A stretch of 40,000 nucleotides of DNA from Candidatus Brockarchaeota archaeon (GTDB lineage: Archaea; Thermoproteota; EX4484-205; JAAOZP01), in assembly GCA_017601225.1 (NCBI GenBank), contig JAFNIX010000006.1, positions 1-40,000 of the forward strand, read 5' to 3'. A program made the translations under genes and the position numbers. The stretch's first letter is position 1. The number at the start of each line of letters is the position of its first letter. Of this stretch, positions 1-7,485 are shown piece by piece. A model generated the notes under the pieces. The model did no database searches, had not been told where the DNA came from, and was given only the letters and a program-made list of their open reading frames with translations.

Positions 1-659
1 TAAGCCCTTGCCGGTACGCCTAGGACAACAGTGTTTGGAGGAACATCTCTAGTCACCACAGATCCCGCTGCAACCACAGAATTATCACCAACTCGTACTC
101 CGGATATGAGCGTTGAGTTAGCCCCTATCACGCAGCCATTGCCTATTATGACGGGGATCAGCCTGCCTGAAACCGGGTAGCGATCATTAGTGATGCACGC
201 GTAGGGTCCTATGAAAACGTTTTCGCCGACAACGGTGCCGTGTGGAAGATACACGCCCGACTGTATTCTAACGTTGTTGCCTATTGAAACGCTTCCGTCG
301 AGCATCGATCCAGTTCCTATCAGACAGTTCTCACCGATTCGGCTTCCCTCTCTGATTAGAATGTTGTGGCCTGTTACGAGATTCCTGCCAATAACCACGT
401 CCTCGTAAACCACGCTTCCAGACCTTATCAGGCACGTTGAGCCTATTTTCGCGCCGCTTGACAATTCGTCGAGAACACCCAGGTCTTCCGGCATTTCTCT
501 TAAGCTTGAAAAACTCCTCTTAGAAGGATAACCTATTATCGTGTTGAAACCGATGTATGTTCCCTCCCCTATCTCGCTTCCACCTAGAACCAGATTGTTC
601 CCTTCAAACCTGACCGTCCTATGGATAACTGCCTTCTTCGACACGTAGTTTTGAAGCAT
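1..659 (-). CDS. Left-handed beta-helix (hexapeptide) acyltransferase, partial
   Basis: The gene reads leftwards from an ATG at 657-659 and runs off the window edge. About 219 residues are present. Nearly the whole protein is made of hexapeptide turns ([LIV]-G-x4), for example IGENCL, IGNNVR and IGANST, and it ends near GVPARA, the usual end of the helix in sugar O- or N-acetyltransferases, so little is missing. The family builds a left-handed parallel beta-helix and transfers an acyl group, usually acetyl from acetyl-CoA, to a sugar or sugar nucleotide. The layout resembles WlbB/WbpD-type UDP-amino-sugar N-acetyltransferases, but the substrate is not readable here. A TATA-like AT stretch at about 679-690 lies some 25 bases before the ATG, and the gene diverges from the surface protein at 722. 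The assignment to the superfamily is safe; the substrate is inference. Confidence 0.85.
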   Translation of the reverse strand, partial: MLQNYVSKKAVIHRTVRFEGNNLVLGGSEIGEGTYIGFNTIIGYPSKRSFSSLREMPEDLGVLDELSSGAKIGSTCLIRSGSVVYEDVVIGRNLVTGHNILIREGSRIGENCLIGTGSMLDGSVSIGNNVRIQSGVYLPHGTVVGENVFIGPYACITNDRYPVSGRLIPVIIGNGCVIGANSTLISGVRVGDNSVVAAGSVVTRDVPPNTVVLGVPARA

Positions 660-664
660 CGTTT

Positions 665-680
665 AAGCCCAGCTGGGCTT
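665..680. promoter_or_regulatory. Perfect 16-bp palindrome in a divergent promoter
   Basis: AAGCCCAGCTGGGCTT is a perfect dyad in the 62-base gap between the acyltransferase start (659) and the surface-protein start (722). AT-rich TATA-like stretches lie beside it at about 679-699. Its place next to both start sites fits an operator, but no regulator can be named. Confidence 0.4.
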
Positions 681-721
681 TAAAATAAAGATTTTTAACC
701 CTCGTGTAAATACGGCTAGCG

Positions 722-2464
722 ATGCAGCCACGTGGAAAAACCGGGTGTACGCTAGTCCAAATACTGGTTCTAATACTGGTTTCCAGCCTTCTGAGCATAG
801 GGTCTTCAGGCCAGTTTGAGCTTTCAGACCTTTACGTGTATGTGAAGGCTAACATGAGTGAGGATGCGATAGCCTTTTTCAACGTTAACCTGACAATGGG
901 GCCGAAGACGATAAGAGCATTAGGCGAGGCGAACTGGACTTTCAAGATACAGCTTCCGAAATGGGCGGCTCCAAGCCTTGTTTTATCCACCGACACACCT
1001 AAACTATTTCTAGAGAATGGAGGGGCGATAGCTCTTAGACTAGAGGAGGCTGAGGATTATGATTACTTGGTTGCGGAGCTGCCTCCTGTTGAAGGCGAAC
1101 GGTTAAACGCTACAGTCAGATTCGGCCTGGTTCAACGCGACGAGGTGGCTGAAGACTACGTGGGGTTTAAGCTGCCGGTTTTAACAGGCTTCAGCATCAT
1201 GCCTGAATACGTTAACTTCACCTTCCTAACCACGGGTGCGATTAAAGGGTATTCCCTGCAGTACTTCAACCCTATTTTTCTGAATGACACTGTAATAGGA
1301 TTATGGAACCAGTATTTCAGGACGAAGACTGTGGGCAATGTGACTGGTAGAGTTGTTTTCTCTAAATTGTTCGACAGGTGTGTGATAAAAAGCCTAGCTA
1401 GGGAGATAACTGTGACGACGCAGCTCCAGGTCAATGTGAAAGACGTGTTGAAGCTGAAATACGTTGGGAACTCCTACAGGAGCGAAATACTGAATATCAA
1501 CATTCCTAACAATATTAATCAATCAGTCAAGGTGAAGGATGCGCTGGGGATTCTTCAAACCTCCACCAGCGCGTCGACAGCAGCCAATACGAGTGTTATA
1601 AGGGTTTATTCAAGATACTCCTTGAGACCAGGCCAGGAGTATGAAGCAATAGTTGAATACAGCATCCCAGTTAAAAGCATGCTTGTGGGCTCGACCGGGG
1701 GTTTAACAACAATTCGGCTGACAGGCTTGCCCAACTACACGGATATTGTTGAAACATACTCTTTAAAAGTGAGAGTGGAGGGTAAGAAAAGCTGGAGGAT
1801 AGAGGCGGAATCAACCGTTACAAGCATTGAAAACGGTGGAGTGTTTTCTCTCACGATGCGCAACGCTATGCCGGACATACTTGCTCAGCCGTTTCAAGTA
1901 AGTTTCTCCTCAGCACAGCTGGAGGCTGGTAAAAGCATCTCAATGCTCATCGGCCTATTGACGCTGCTCATATTGATGGTGGCTGAGATCTTCAGGGAGG
2001 AGGCTGCGAAGCCTGTTGAAGCTAAGAGGGGGAGAGAGGTTGAGAAGCTTGTGAACGATCTGGTTGAGGCTCTCCGGGAAAAAGTTGATTGCGAAACCCT
2101 TCTGGAGGAAGTTAAGGTTAAAAACGCTGTTGGAAAGATTTCTTCAAGAGAGTATAGGGATAGGGTTGGAGAATACGAGCGTAGAGCATCGAGGGCTGAG
2201 AAAAAGATTCTGAAAACAATCGAGGAGGTATCAAGGATAAACAGCAAGGTAGGCGAGGAGGTTGAGAGACGCTACAGGGTCTTCGAGGAGATAAACGGCG
2301 ACTCTAAAAACATGATTAACAACACTATCGAAAGGTTTAGAGGAGGACGCATCACGAGAGGCGTCTTCGAAAACCTAACTGGAAAATATTTGAAGGATAA
2401 TAAAAAGAGGAGGGAAACGGCTGCGAGCGACGTATATTCCGCCCTAGAAAAATTACTTTCGTAA
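722..2464 (+). CDS. Membrane-anchored surface protein with cytoplasmic coiled coil
   Basis: A 580-residue protein that I do not recognise. Residues about 10-30 form a signal or anchor helix. Residues about 31-400 are beta-rich and carry several N-x-S/T sequons, as expected for an extracytoplasmic domain. One strong transmembrane helix lies at about 406-426 and is followed by about 150 charged, Lys/Glu/Arg-rich residues that look like cytoplasmic coiled coil. The topology therefore suggests a large ectodomain coupled to an internal helical rod. An AT-rich box at about 690-697 sits some 27 bases before the ATG, consistent with a leaderless transcript. There is no operon partner on this strand. 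A structural or envelope-linked role is inferred from topology only. Confidence 0.75.
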   Translation: MQPRGKTGCTLVQILVLILVSSLLSIGSSGQFELSDLYVYVKANMSEDAIAFFNVNLTMGPKTIRALGEANWTFKIQLPKWAAPSLVLSTDTPKLFLENGGAIALRLEEAEDYDYLVAELPPVEGERLNATVRFGLVQRDEVAEDYVGFKLPVLTGFSIMPEYVNFTFLTTGAIKGYSLQYFNPIFLNDTVIGLWNQYFRTKTVGNVTGRVVFSKLFDRCVIKSLAREITVTTQLQVNVKDVLKLKYVGNSYRSEILNINIPNNINQSVKVKDALGILQTSTSASTAANTSVIRVYSRYSLRPGQEYEAIVEYSIPVKSMLVGSTGGLTTIRLTGLPNYTDIVETYSLKVRVEGKKSWRIEAESTVTSIENGGVFSLTMRNAMPDILAQPFQVSFSSAQLEAGKSISMLIGLLTLLILMVAEIFREEAAKPVEAKRGREVEKLVNDLVEALREKVDCETLLEEVKVKNAVGKISSREYRDRVGEYERRASRAEKKILKTIEEVSRINSKVGEEVERRYRVFEEINGDSKNMINNTIERFRGGRITRGVFENLTGKYLKDNKKRRETAASDVYSALEKLLS

Positions 2465-2525
2465 ACGCTTAGCTTACAATCCTAATGGAGTATTCAGGAA
2501 CTGAAGCCCCGAATCCGGATGCCAT

Positions 2526-3294
2526 GTGGTTTTCGACGAATCGAAAAAGCTTAAGAGCCTATTTTCCCTTCTTGATTTGCAACTTATATTGGGAAGATTA
2601 AGTGAAGCCATATTTGGGAGGAAAAAGTTGCCGGAAAGATGCTTGATTTCTGCTGGTGCTTATGTAGCTAAGAGGAAGGAATGGGTGAAAAGCCTTTTCG
2701 ACAGGTGGCAGCTGATAAGAGGCTATTGGGTGTGCTACTCCTTTGCCTTTAAAAACGGCAGGGATTATCTGCTTGTTTTCAACGTTTATGGGGCTGCTGT
2801 AACTCTTGAAGTCATCCGGCTGCTGAAGGACGGCGGTGTAAAAAGAGTTTTCTTCATAGGTTCATTGGGTTGTAAGGAGCTGCCTGTTGGAACACTAGTT
2901 TTACCCACTAAAATAGTTGATAAAACTGGTTTTGTCGCGGCAGACATTCCGAATACGTAGAACCAAAGAGGCCTCTTTGAAAAAGTCAAGAAGGGTCCTT
3001 GAAGACTTAGGTCAAGCCTATGTGGAAGGCGCAATAGTTTCTGACCCATGTGTTCTCCATAATATTGGTCGTATCAAAAAACTTGTGGAAGAGAATGAGA
3101 GCATAATAGGAGTGGAATTAGAAACATCCACCTTTCTCCACTACTCTCAGAAAGAAGGACTTGAAAGCTATGCTCTGCTTTACGTGAGCGATAACAAAAG
3201 GCACAACATCATCAGTGGGGCAAAAAGCGTGCAAGAAGCTAGAAGAAAATCGCTAAAAACCATAACCAAGGTTGCAATGAAAATCTTAGAATAG
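2526..3294 (+). pseudogene. Nucleoside phosphorylase family gene, frameshifted
   Basis: Two overlapping reading frames together make one protein of the purine-nucleoside/uridine phosphorylase (PNP_UDP) family, about 256 residues, the usual family size. The first part (GTG at 2526, stop at 2958-2960) carries the central family strand region (FFIGSLGCKELPVGTLVLP). The second part, one base out of phase and open to 3294, carries the region before the nucleoside pocket (GVELETSTFLHY), a family position that normally reads ME-T, and the following LLYVSD strand. Moving by +1 near 2958 joins them without loss. The family splits nucleosides with phosphate into base and ribose 1-phosphate. Either the gene is newly inactivated, or there is a sequence error, or frameshifting is used. 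Start is uncertain; an ATG two bases earlier is in another frame. Confidence 0.65.
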
Positions 3295-3439
3295 TGGATA
3301 TTCCTCACGCTTGAAAATGTTCGATCTTCAAAATCCACTAAGGTTCTTACCACGCGTCTTCACTAATCGAGCCTTCAGACTTACGCATATAAAGGCTTAG
3401 CCATGAACAGCATCCAAAACAATGTTTAAACCATGTTAG

Positions 3440-3551
3440 TAGCCCGGGAGAGATTCGAACTCTCATCAAGGGGTTTCTCCACAGCCCGAAACTGCACCAA
3501 AGCCCCCCATGTTTGCCGTTACAATCGGCGCCTTTTTGGCTCCACCGGGCT
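3440..3551 (-). tRNA. tRNA-Gln(UUG) with two introns
   Basis: The acceptor AGCCCGG (3545-3551) pairs with CCGGGCT (3441-3447 complement), with A as discriminator at 3440. The T-arm is GAGAG-TTCGAAT-CTCTC. The anticodon UUG is at 3498-3500 in the loop CTTTGG(A). Two introns are needed for a normal cloverleaf: about 22 bases at 3475-3496 after position 37, and about 17 bases at 3525-3541 in the 5' D-arm, which fold as a GCC-AAAAA-GGC helix. Removing both leaves a mature RNA of about 73 bases with the archaeal tRNA-Gln D-arm (TTGTAACGGCAAACATG-like). CCA is not encoded. The leader holds a second copy of AGCCCGG at 3554-3560. The exact edges of the D-arm intron are inferred. Confidence 0.85.
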
Positions 3552-3730
3552 TCCCGGGCTTGTTGTAAATCTGCTTTTGGGGATTTAATAACTTTTTTCT
3601 GCATGGAATACCTAAAGAAGTGGGCTTTTCCAGTATGCGAGCACCCATGATGTTTATTTTTCCCGTTGGTAAATTTTCGCTTACGCGTATAACTTTAATA
3701 AGTGTGGCTTCTTTCTTATTCTTAAGGAGT

Positions 3731-3937
3731 ATGGCTGGAATTCAGAGTTTTGAGAAACTCTGGGTATTCTACCTTGGTCGTCTTTACGATGTTGAGAAGA
3801 AATCTCCTTTGAATGAGTTGTTGCTTTACGACTCTAAGGATCTTGTTACGTATGCGGGCTGCAACCGGTGCATATGGAGACATGAGCATTTTTCGCGGTT
3901 TGAGGCGGAAGCGTTTCGCATGCTTAAGGGTTTTTAA
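3731..3937 (+). CDS. Small hypothetical protein with CxxC/HxH cluster
   Basis: A 68-residue frame starting at the ATG at 3731. The frame is open upstream to 3620, but that extension reads through the promoter-like region. Near the C terminus, Cys-x2-Cys-x4-His-x-His could bind a metal. AAGGAG lies just before the ATG, unusually close, and a TATA-like ACTTTAATAAG lies about 35 bases upstream. No family is recognised. It sits alone between tRNA-Gln and the broken glycosidase. It may be a real small zinc protein or chance. Confidence 0.35.
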   Translation: MAGIQSFEKLWVFYLGRLYDVEKKSPLNELLLYDSKDLVTYAGCNRCIWRHEHFSRFEAEAFRMLKGF

Positions 3938-3987
3938 GCAACCGGCTTGCAAACCTCTCAATATTTAACGTTCAGGAGAGAGAAACG

Positions 3988-5024
3988 ATGCCAGTGAAAA
4001 AAGTCTTGCTGCTGGCTGTTCTCATCATGGTTGCATTAGTAGTTGTTTCAATATTAAGCCGCCTGAACCATTCTAAGGAGGAAGTAATAAAACCAGCCGA
4101 TTCCCCTGAGAATCCTATTCGAGGCTCTTCATCGGGGTTCTCCCCGTTCCGGGAGATAACCAGTCCTTTGAAGAGGCTTATTCTCAAGCAGCACGATATG
4201 CGGAGTTCTCGCCCGTCTGGGGAAGGCCAACGCCATTCTACAGTCTCGCAGGAGAACTTTCTGGAAGCTGGGGACGTGAATTTGTAGATAAGAACATACG
4301 TGGAAACGGAATGTTTCCATTGATCCATGTCTCGTTCATCGGGCCTAACGTCACGCTAGTAACCCCTTCTCTCAGCAGCCCTGTGTGGAGGGAAGCCTAT
4401 AAGCAAGCAGTCATCGACGTGGTTAAGTCTTCAAGACCACTGTACCTTTCTATTGGTAATGAGGTTAATCGATGGTATGAGAAATACGGCATGGAGGGGA
4501 ATAATCCTAATGGTTTCCAGCATTTTGTAAGCCTCTATGAGGAGATATATGATGCGGTGAAGAAGCTTTCTCCTGAAACCAAGGTTTTCTGCACGTTTGC
4601 CCGTGAGATAATATCTGAGAACCGGGAGGCGGACCTGACTATTTTATCTATGTTTAAACCGGAGAAAATGGATCTCATAGTGTTTGCAAGCTATCCTTAC
4701 GCTGTTCAGGGAATAAACAGGCCTTCCGATATCCCTGACGACTACTATTCTAAAGCATTAAGCCACCTGCCAGGTAAACCGTTCGGGTTTAGCGAACTAG
4801 GCTGGCCTTCAATAGATGTTTTCGGCGGCGAGCAAGCGCAAGCCGACTTCATAACCCAGGTAGCAGGGCGCCTCACTAGGGAGCAGGGAATAAATTTGCA
4901 CATGCTCGGTTGGGCATGGCTGCATGATTTGGATGAAAACGATTACATCGGCCTCGTAAAGAGAAATGGTGAAGAGAAGCTTGCCTACGGTGTGTGGAAA
5001 AACATTTCTAGACCGGGTAAATAG
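3988..5024 (+). pseudogene. Membrane-anchored clan GH-A-like glycosidase, frameshifted
   Basis: The ATG at 3988 starts a hydrophobic N-terminal anchor or signal (about residues 4-25) and a Ser/Pro-rich linker ending in GFSPF. At about 4148-4151 the frame must gain one base (TTCCGG read as TTCCCGG). The other frame then continues without a break as PGDNQSFEEAYSQAARYAEF and runs to 5024. The join gives about 346 residues. A beta/alpha-barrel glycosidase is suggested by LSIGNEVNRW (candidate acid/base Glu, codon at 4462) and FGFSELGWPS (candidate nucleophile Glu, codon at 4794), the positions expected at the ends of strands 4 and 7 in clan GH-A enzymes. The likely role is hydrolysis of an external polysaccharide. 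The loss of one C in a short run could be a sequencing error or a real inactivating mutation. The exact GH family is not determined. Confidence 0.65.
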
Positions 5025-5071
5025 CGTAAGTCTGAAAACTTAAATAAAGGATTCGGGATTCTAGGCAGTGG

Positions 5072-6037
5072 ATGATTAAAACAGCTTTATTTACAGTAAC
5101 ATATTGCGGCCTTTGGTACAAAGGAGAAGCTTTACCTCTGAAGGAACAGCTTGAGAAAGCGAAAGAACTGGGTTTCGACGGCATAACGATAGAGACTAAA
5201 AGGCCAGTAGCACTACCATGTGACTTAGACCGGGCTGCAAGAAAAGAAATAATGGAGCTTGCCTGCTCTCACGGTATTGCGATCGCTGCTGTCGAAACCA
5301 TGTCGAACTTTGCCAGCCCAATTATTGAGGAACGGGAAAACAATCTCTGCATGGTGAAAGAATCCATAGGGCTTGCGGCAGATCTGAACGCGAACATAGT
5401 GAAGGTTTTCGCAGCTTGGCCAGGCACCTCTAGGTATGAGGAACTGGGAACCTATGAAGTTGGATACAGGCTTTTTGACTTTAAGAGCATGTTTGCGACG
5501 AAAGACAAAATGTGGAGGTGGGCTGTACAGGGGATTCGGGATGCAGCTAAATGGGCTGATGACTATGGAATCATAATTGCGTTGCAAAACCATCCTCCGA
5601 TAATAAGGCTTGGATATGAGGATGTGCTTCAAATGGTTAAGGAAATCGACATGGATAATGTGAAACTGTGTCTGGATGCTCCTCTTTTCACTAATCAGAG
5701 TGACGAGTATATTCATGAAGCTATAGAATCATGCAAAGAGATTGGGATAGTTCTCTCCCACTATGGCTCCTCCTCGTTCGACGAATCTCCATCCGGCGAA
5801 ATTATTATGAAGCGTAGCCAGCTTATTGGAGGCCAGTATGTTAACTACCCAGCGTTTATAAGGGAGCTTAAAAGAATAGGCTACGACGGGTTTATTTCCT
5901 CAGAGGAATGCTCACCCGTGCTGGAGGACCATGAGTATCAAGGGATCGACACTGTGGATAGACATGTTAAGGCAGCGTTGAAATATATGAAGAAACTGAT
6001 AGCTGACGGTGTAGAACCGAAGATAGTTAGACGCTAA
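5072..6037 (+). CDS. Sugar phosphate isomerase/epimerase (xylose isomerase-like TIM barrel)
   Basis: 321 residues of the AP-endonuclease-2/xylose-isomerase-like barrel family. The features are an N-terminal strand followed by LKEQLEKAKELGFDGITIE, a strand ending in AAVET, the KVFAAWPG strand, LQNHPP, KLCLDAPL, and the C-terminal GYDGFISSEE. The Glu, Asp and His residues at these strand ends normally bind a divalent metal. Members isomerise or epimerise sugars, inositols or keto-sugars, but the substrate cannot be read. A TATA-like TAAATAAAG at 5041-5049 lies about 27 bases before the ATG, so the mRNA is probably leaderless and independent of the glycosidase just upstream. Its 3' end overlaps the convergent transporter gene by 11 bases. 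Confidence 0.85.
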   Translation: MIKTALFTVTYCGLWYKGEALPLKEQLEKAKELGFDGITIETKRPVALPCDLDRAARKEIMELACSHGIAIAAVETMSNFASPIIEERENNLCMVKESIGLAADLNANIVKVFAAWPGTSRYEELGTYEVGYRLFDFKSMFATKDKMWRWAVQGIRDAAKWADDYGIIIALQNHPPIIRLGYEDVLQMVKEIDMDNVKLCLDAPLFTNQSDEYIHEAIESCKEIGIVLSHYGSSSFDESPSGEIIMKRSQLIGGQYVNYPAFIRELKRIGYDGFISSEECSPVLEDHEYQGIDTVDRHVKAALKYMKKLIADGVEPKIVRR

Positions 6038-6614
6038 GGAAACCCTGCAAGAAGGCATTCAGAAGGAAAACTATTCCAAACAGTATGAAGACCACTCCGC
6101 TTCCAAGCCTGACGATTCTCAGAGGTATGAGCCTCAGAAGCTTACAGCCGATTAAAACTCCCAGCCCAGTTATGGCTGTGAAAGCCAAAGCCACTCCAGC
6201 GTAAACTAGTAGGGGTGCGCCATACTCTGCTGCAAGCGCTACCACCGCCAGCTGCGTCTTGTCCCCAAGCTCCATCAGGGCGATCATTGAGAAAGCTGAT
6301 AATGCGACAGACTTTGAACAAGACCTGTCAACTTGGCCCTCCTTTTTCCCCGCTAATAGAATAGCGTAGACGCCGAAAGCCAGGAATAGGATTGCCGCCG
6401 CGACGCGTATTATGGGTAGAGGAATAATCTGGGTCAACGTTTCCCCGATGACCACGCCCAAACCTGAAACCAGCAGTAAAGCCAAAATCCCGCTGGCGAA
6501 AACGAGGAGAGCATTATGATGGGACGATAAGGTTATGACAGCGATCTGCGTCTTGTCCCCCAGCTCTGCAACTACCACCAGCAGGAAGGAGGCTAATAGC
6601 GGCGTTAAATCCAT
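6027..6614 (-). CDS. GDT1/UPF0016 family cation (Mn2+/Ca2+) transporter
   Basis: 195 residues and about six membrane helices in two homologous halves. Each half has the family signature E-x-G-D-K-T: residues 17-22 (AELGDKTQ) and 115-120 (MELGDKTQ). The acidic residues of the two motifs form the ion site in this family (human TMEM165, yeast Gdt1, bacterial MneA), which exports or compartmentalises Mn2+ or Ca2+. Length and duplication match the full-length prokaryotic form. ATG at 6612-6614. The gene overlaps the 3' end of the isomerase gene tail to tail by 11 bases. Confidence 0.92.
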   Translation of the reverse strand: MDLTPLLASFLLVVVAELGDKTQIAVITLSSHHNALLVFASGILALLLVSGLGVVIGETLTQIIPLPIIRVAAAILFLAFGVYAILLAGKKEGQVDRSCSKSVALSAFSMIALMELGDKTQLAVVALAAEYGAPLLVYAGVALAFTAITGLGVLIGCKLLRLIPLRIVRLGSGVVFILFGIVFLLNAFLQGFLSV

Positions 6615-6695
6615 TAGCCCGGGAATAAATCCCCACTATATAAGGTTTTCAAACAATACTGTAAAAAGACGTTCGAGAAGCATCTTCTCATAGTC

Positions 6696-6971
6696 TTACT
6701 CCAGTCTTTTTATTATATGCCAGCCGAACCTCGTCTTCACCGGCTGGGAAACCTCGCCTTTTTTCAATGCGAAGGCGGCTGTTTCAAACTCGCGCACCAT
6801 CTGCCCCCTTCCAAAGAACCCTAAGTCTCCACCTCTTTTCCTAGAGGGACACAGCGATTTCTCAGCGGCCAGCTTAGAGAAGCTAGCCCCCTTCTTCAAC
6901 TGTTCAAGAACCTCCTTAGCCTCCTGCTCTGTCTTAACAAGAATATGTGCACAATGTATTTTATCAGCCAT
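6696..6971 (-). CDS. Parvulin-type peptidyl-prolyl cis-trans isomerase
   Basis: 91 residues, a single stand-alone rotamase domain (PpiC/Pin1 family, Pin4-like). It begins IHCAHILVKTEQEA, continues FSKLAAEKSLCPS and GGDLGFFGRGQMVREFE, and ends TRFGWHIIKRLE, the complete family pattern including both conserved His positions. It speeds proline isomerisation during folding. With no signal peptide it is probably cytoplasmic. CTTATAAG at about 6992-7000 lies some 25 bases before the ATG, so the transcript is likely leaderless. Confidence 0.93.
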   Translation of the reverse strand: MADKIHCAHILVKTEQEAKEVLEQLKKGASFSKLAAEKSLCPSRKRGGDLGFFGRGQMVREFETAAFALKKGEVSQPVKTRFGWHIIKRLE

Positions 6972-7290
6972 ACTCCCATTATATGCCCTATTCTTATAAG
7001 TGTTACCTTCTAAAAGTTGAAGAATACCTTAAAGCTTTTTCAGAAGAATGCTATGCATCAGCAATGCAAAATAATTCTGACATCGAAAGAGCGCACTATA
7101 AATAGCCTCTTGTAATCGGAGAAGCACGATTTTCAAATATGATTTTGTTCCTAGCTATACGACGCTATCGCGTGCTCATAGATGCATGCCTTTAAGTAAT
7201 CCGTTTCGTGTAAATTTAAAAACTGTGAGGTTGCCATTAGCATGCGCCATAAAACTTTTTATTCACCTCCTCTATTTACCTCTAATATCC
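6972..7290. other. Gene-free stretch between ppiC and tRNA-Gly
   Basis: 319 bases without a credible coding frame. It holds the parvulin promoter (CTTATAAG near 6996) and, at about 7252-7264, an ACTTTTTATT box about 30 bases before tRNA-Gly that fits an archaeal TATA element. I see nothing else in it. Confidence 0.6.
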
Positions 7291-7378
7291 GCGGCGTTCG
7301 TCTAGTCTGGCTAGGACATCAGCCTGCCATCAATATTGGCAGAGCGCTGGTAACCCGGGTTCAAATCCCGGACGCCGC
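7291..7378 (+). tRNA. tRNA-Gly(GCC) with intron
   Basis: Acceptor GCGGCGT pairs with ACGCCGC. The D-arm is GTCT/GGAC, the T-arm CCGGG-TTCAAAT-CCCGG, and the anticodon stem TCAGC/GCTGG. The anticodon GCC is at 7326-7328. About 15 bases at 7330-7344 after position 37 are excess and pair with the loop (TGCCA...TGGCA), as in a bulge-helix-bulge intron. The mature RNA is 73 bases plus discriminator. CCA is not encoded. Confidence 0.95.
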
Positions 7379-7460
7379 ATCCCGCTTTTTATTTTTCGAC
7401 TTATATTAGGGGTGCTCGATAGTTTATTTCGTGTAAATATTAGTAATGCTTATTAACATG

Positions 7461-7479
7461 TTACTACAAGCAATAGTAG
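7461..7479. promoter_or_regulatory. BlaI-type operator at the htrA promoter
   Basis: TTACTA (7461-7466), 7 bases, TAGTAG (7474-7479). Half-sites and spacing are the same as in the two palindromes at the blaI-like promoter (12792-12810, 12827-12845), with one mismatch in the last base. It ends 7 bases before the htrA ATG and follows a TATA-like TTATTAAC at 7450-7457, so a bound protein would cover the transcription start. This placement fits repression. The link to the BlaI-like protein is inferred from the shared motif. Confidence 0.65.
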
Positions 7480-7485
7480 CTTAAA

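Noticed and set aside
211..408. A plus-strand frame inside the acyltransferase gene
   Set aside because: It is the antisense shadow of the hexapeptide repeats, which give the clear protein on the minus strand.
3552..3560. An alternative 5' end of tRNA-Gln at the upstream AGCCCGG copy
   Set aside because: It gives no workable D-arm; starting at 3551 and removing a short D-arm intron gives a standard tRNA-Gln.
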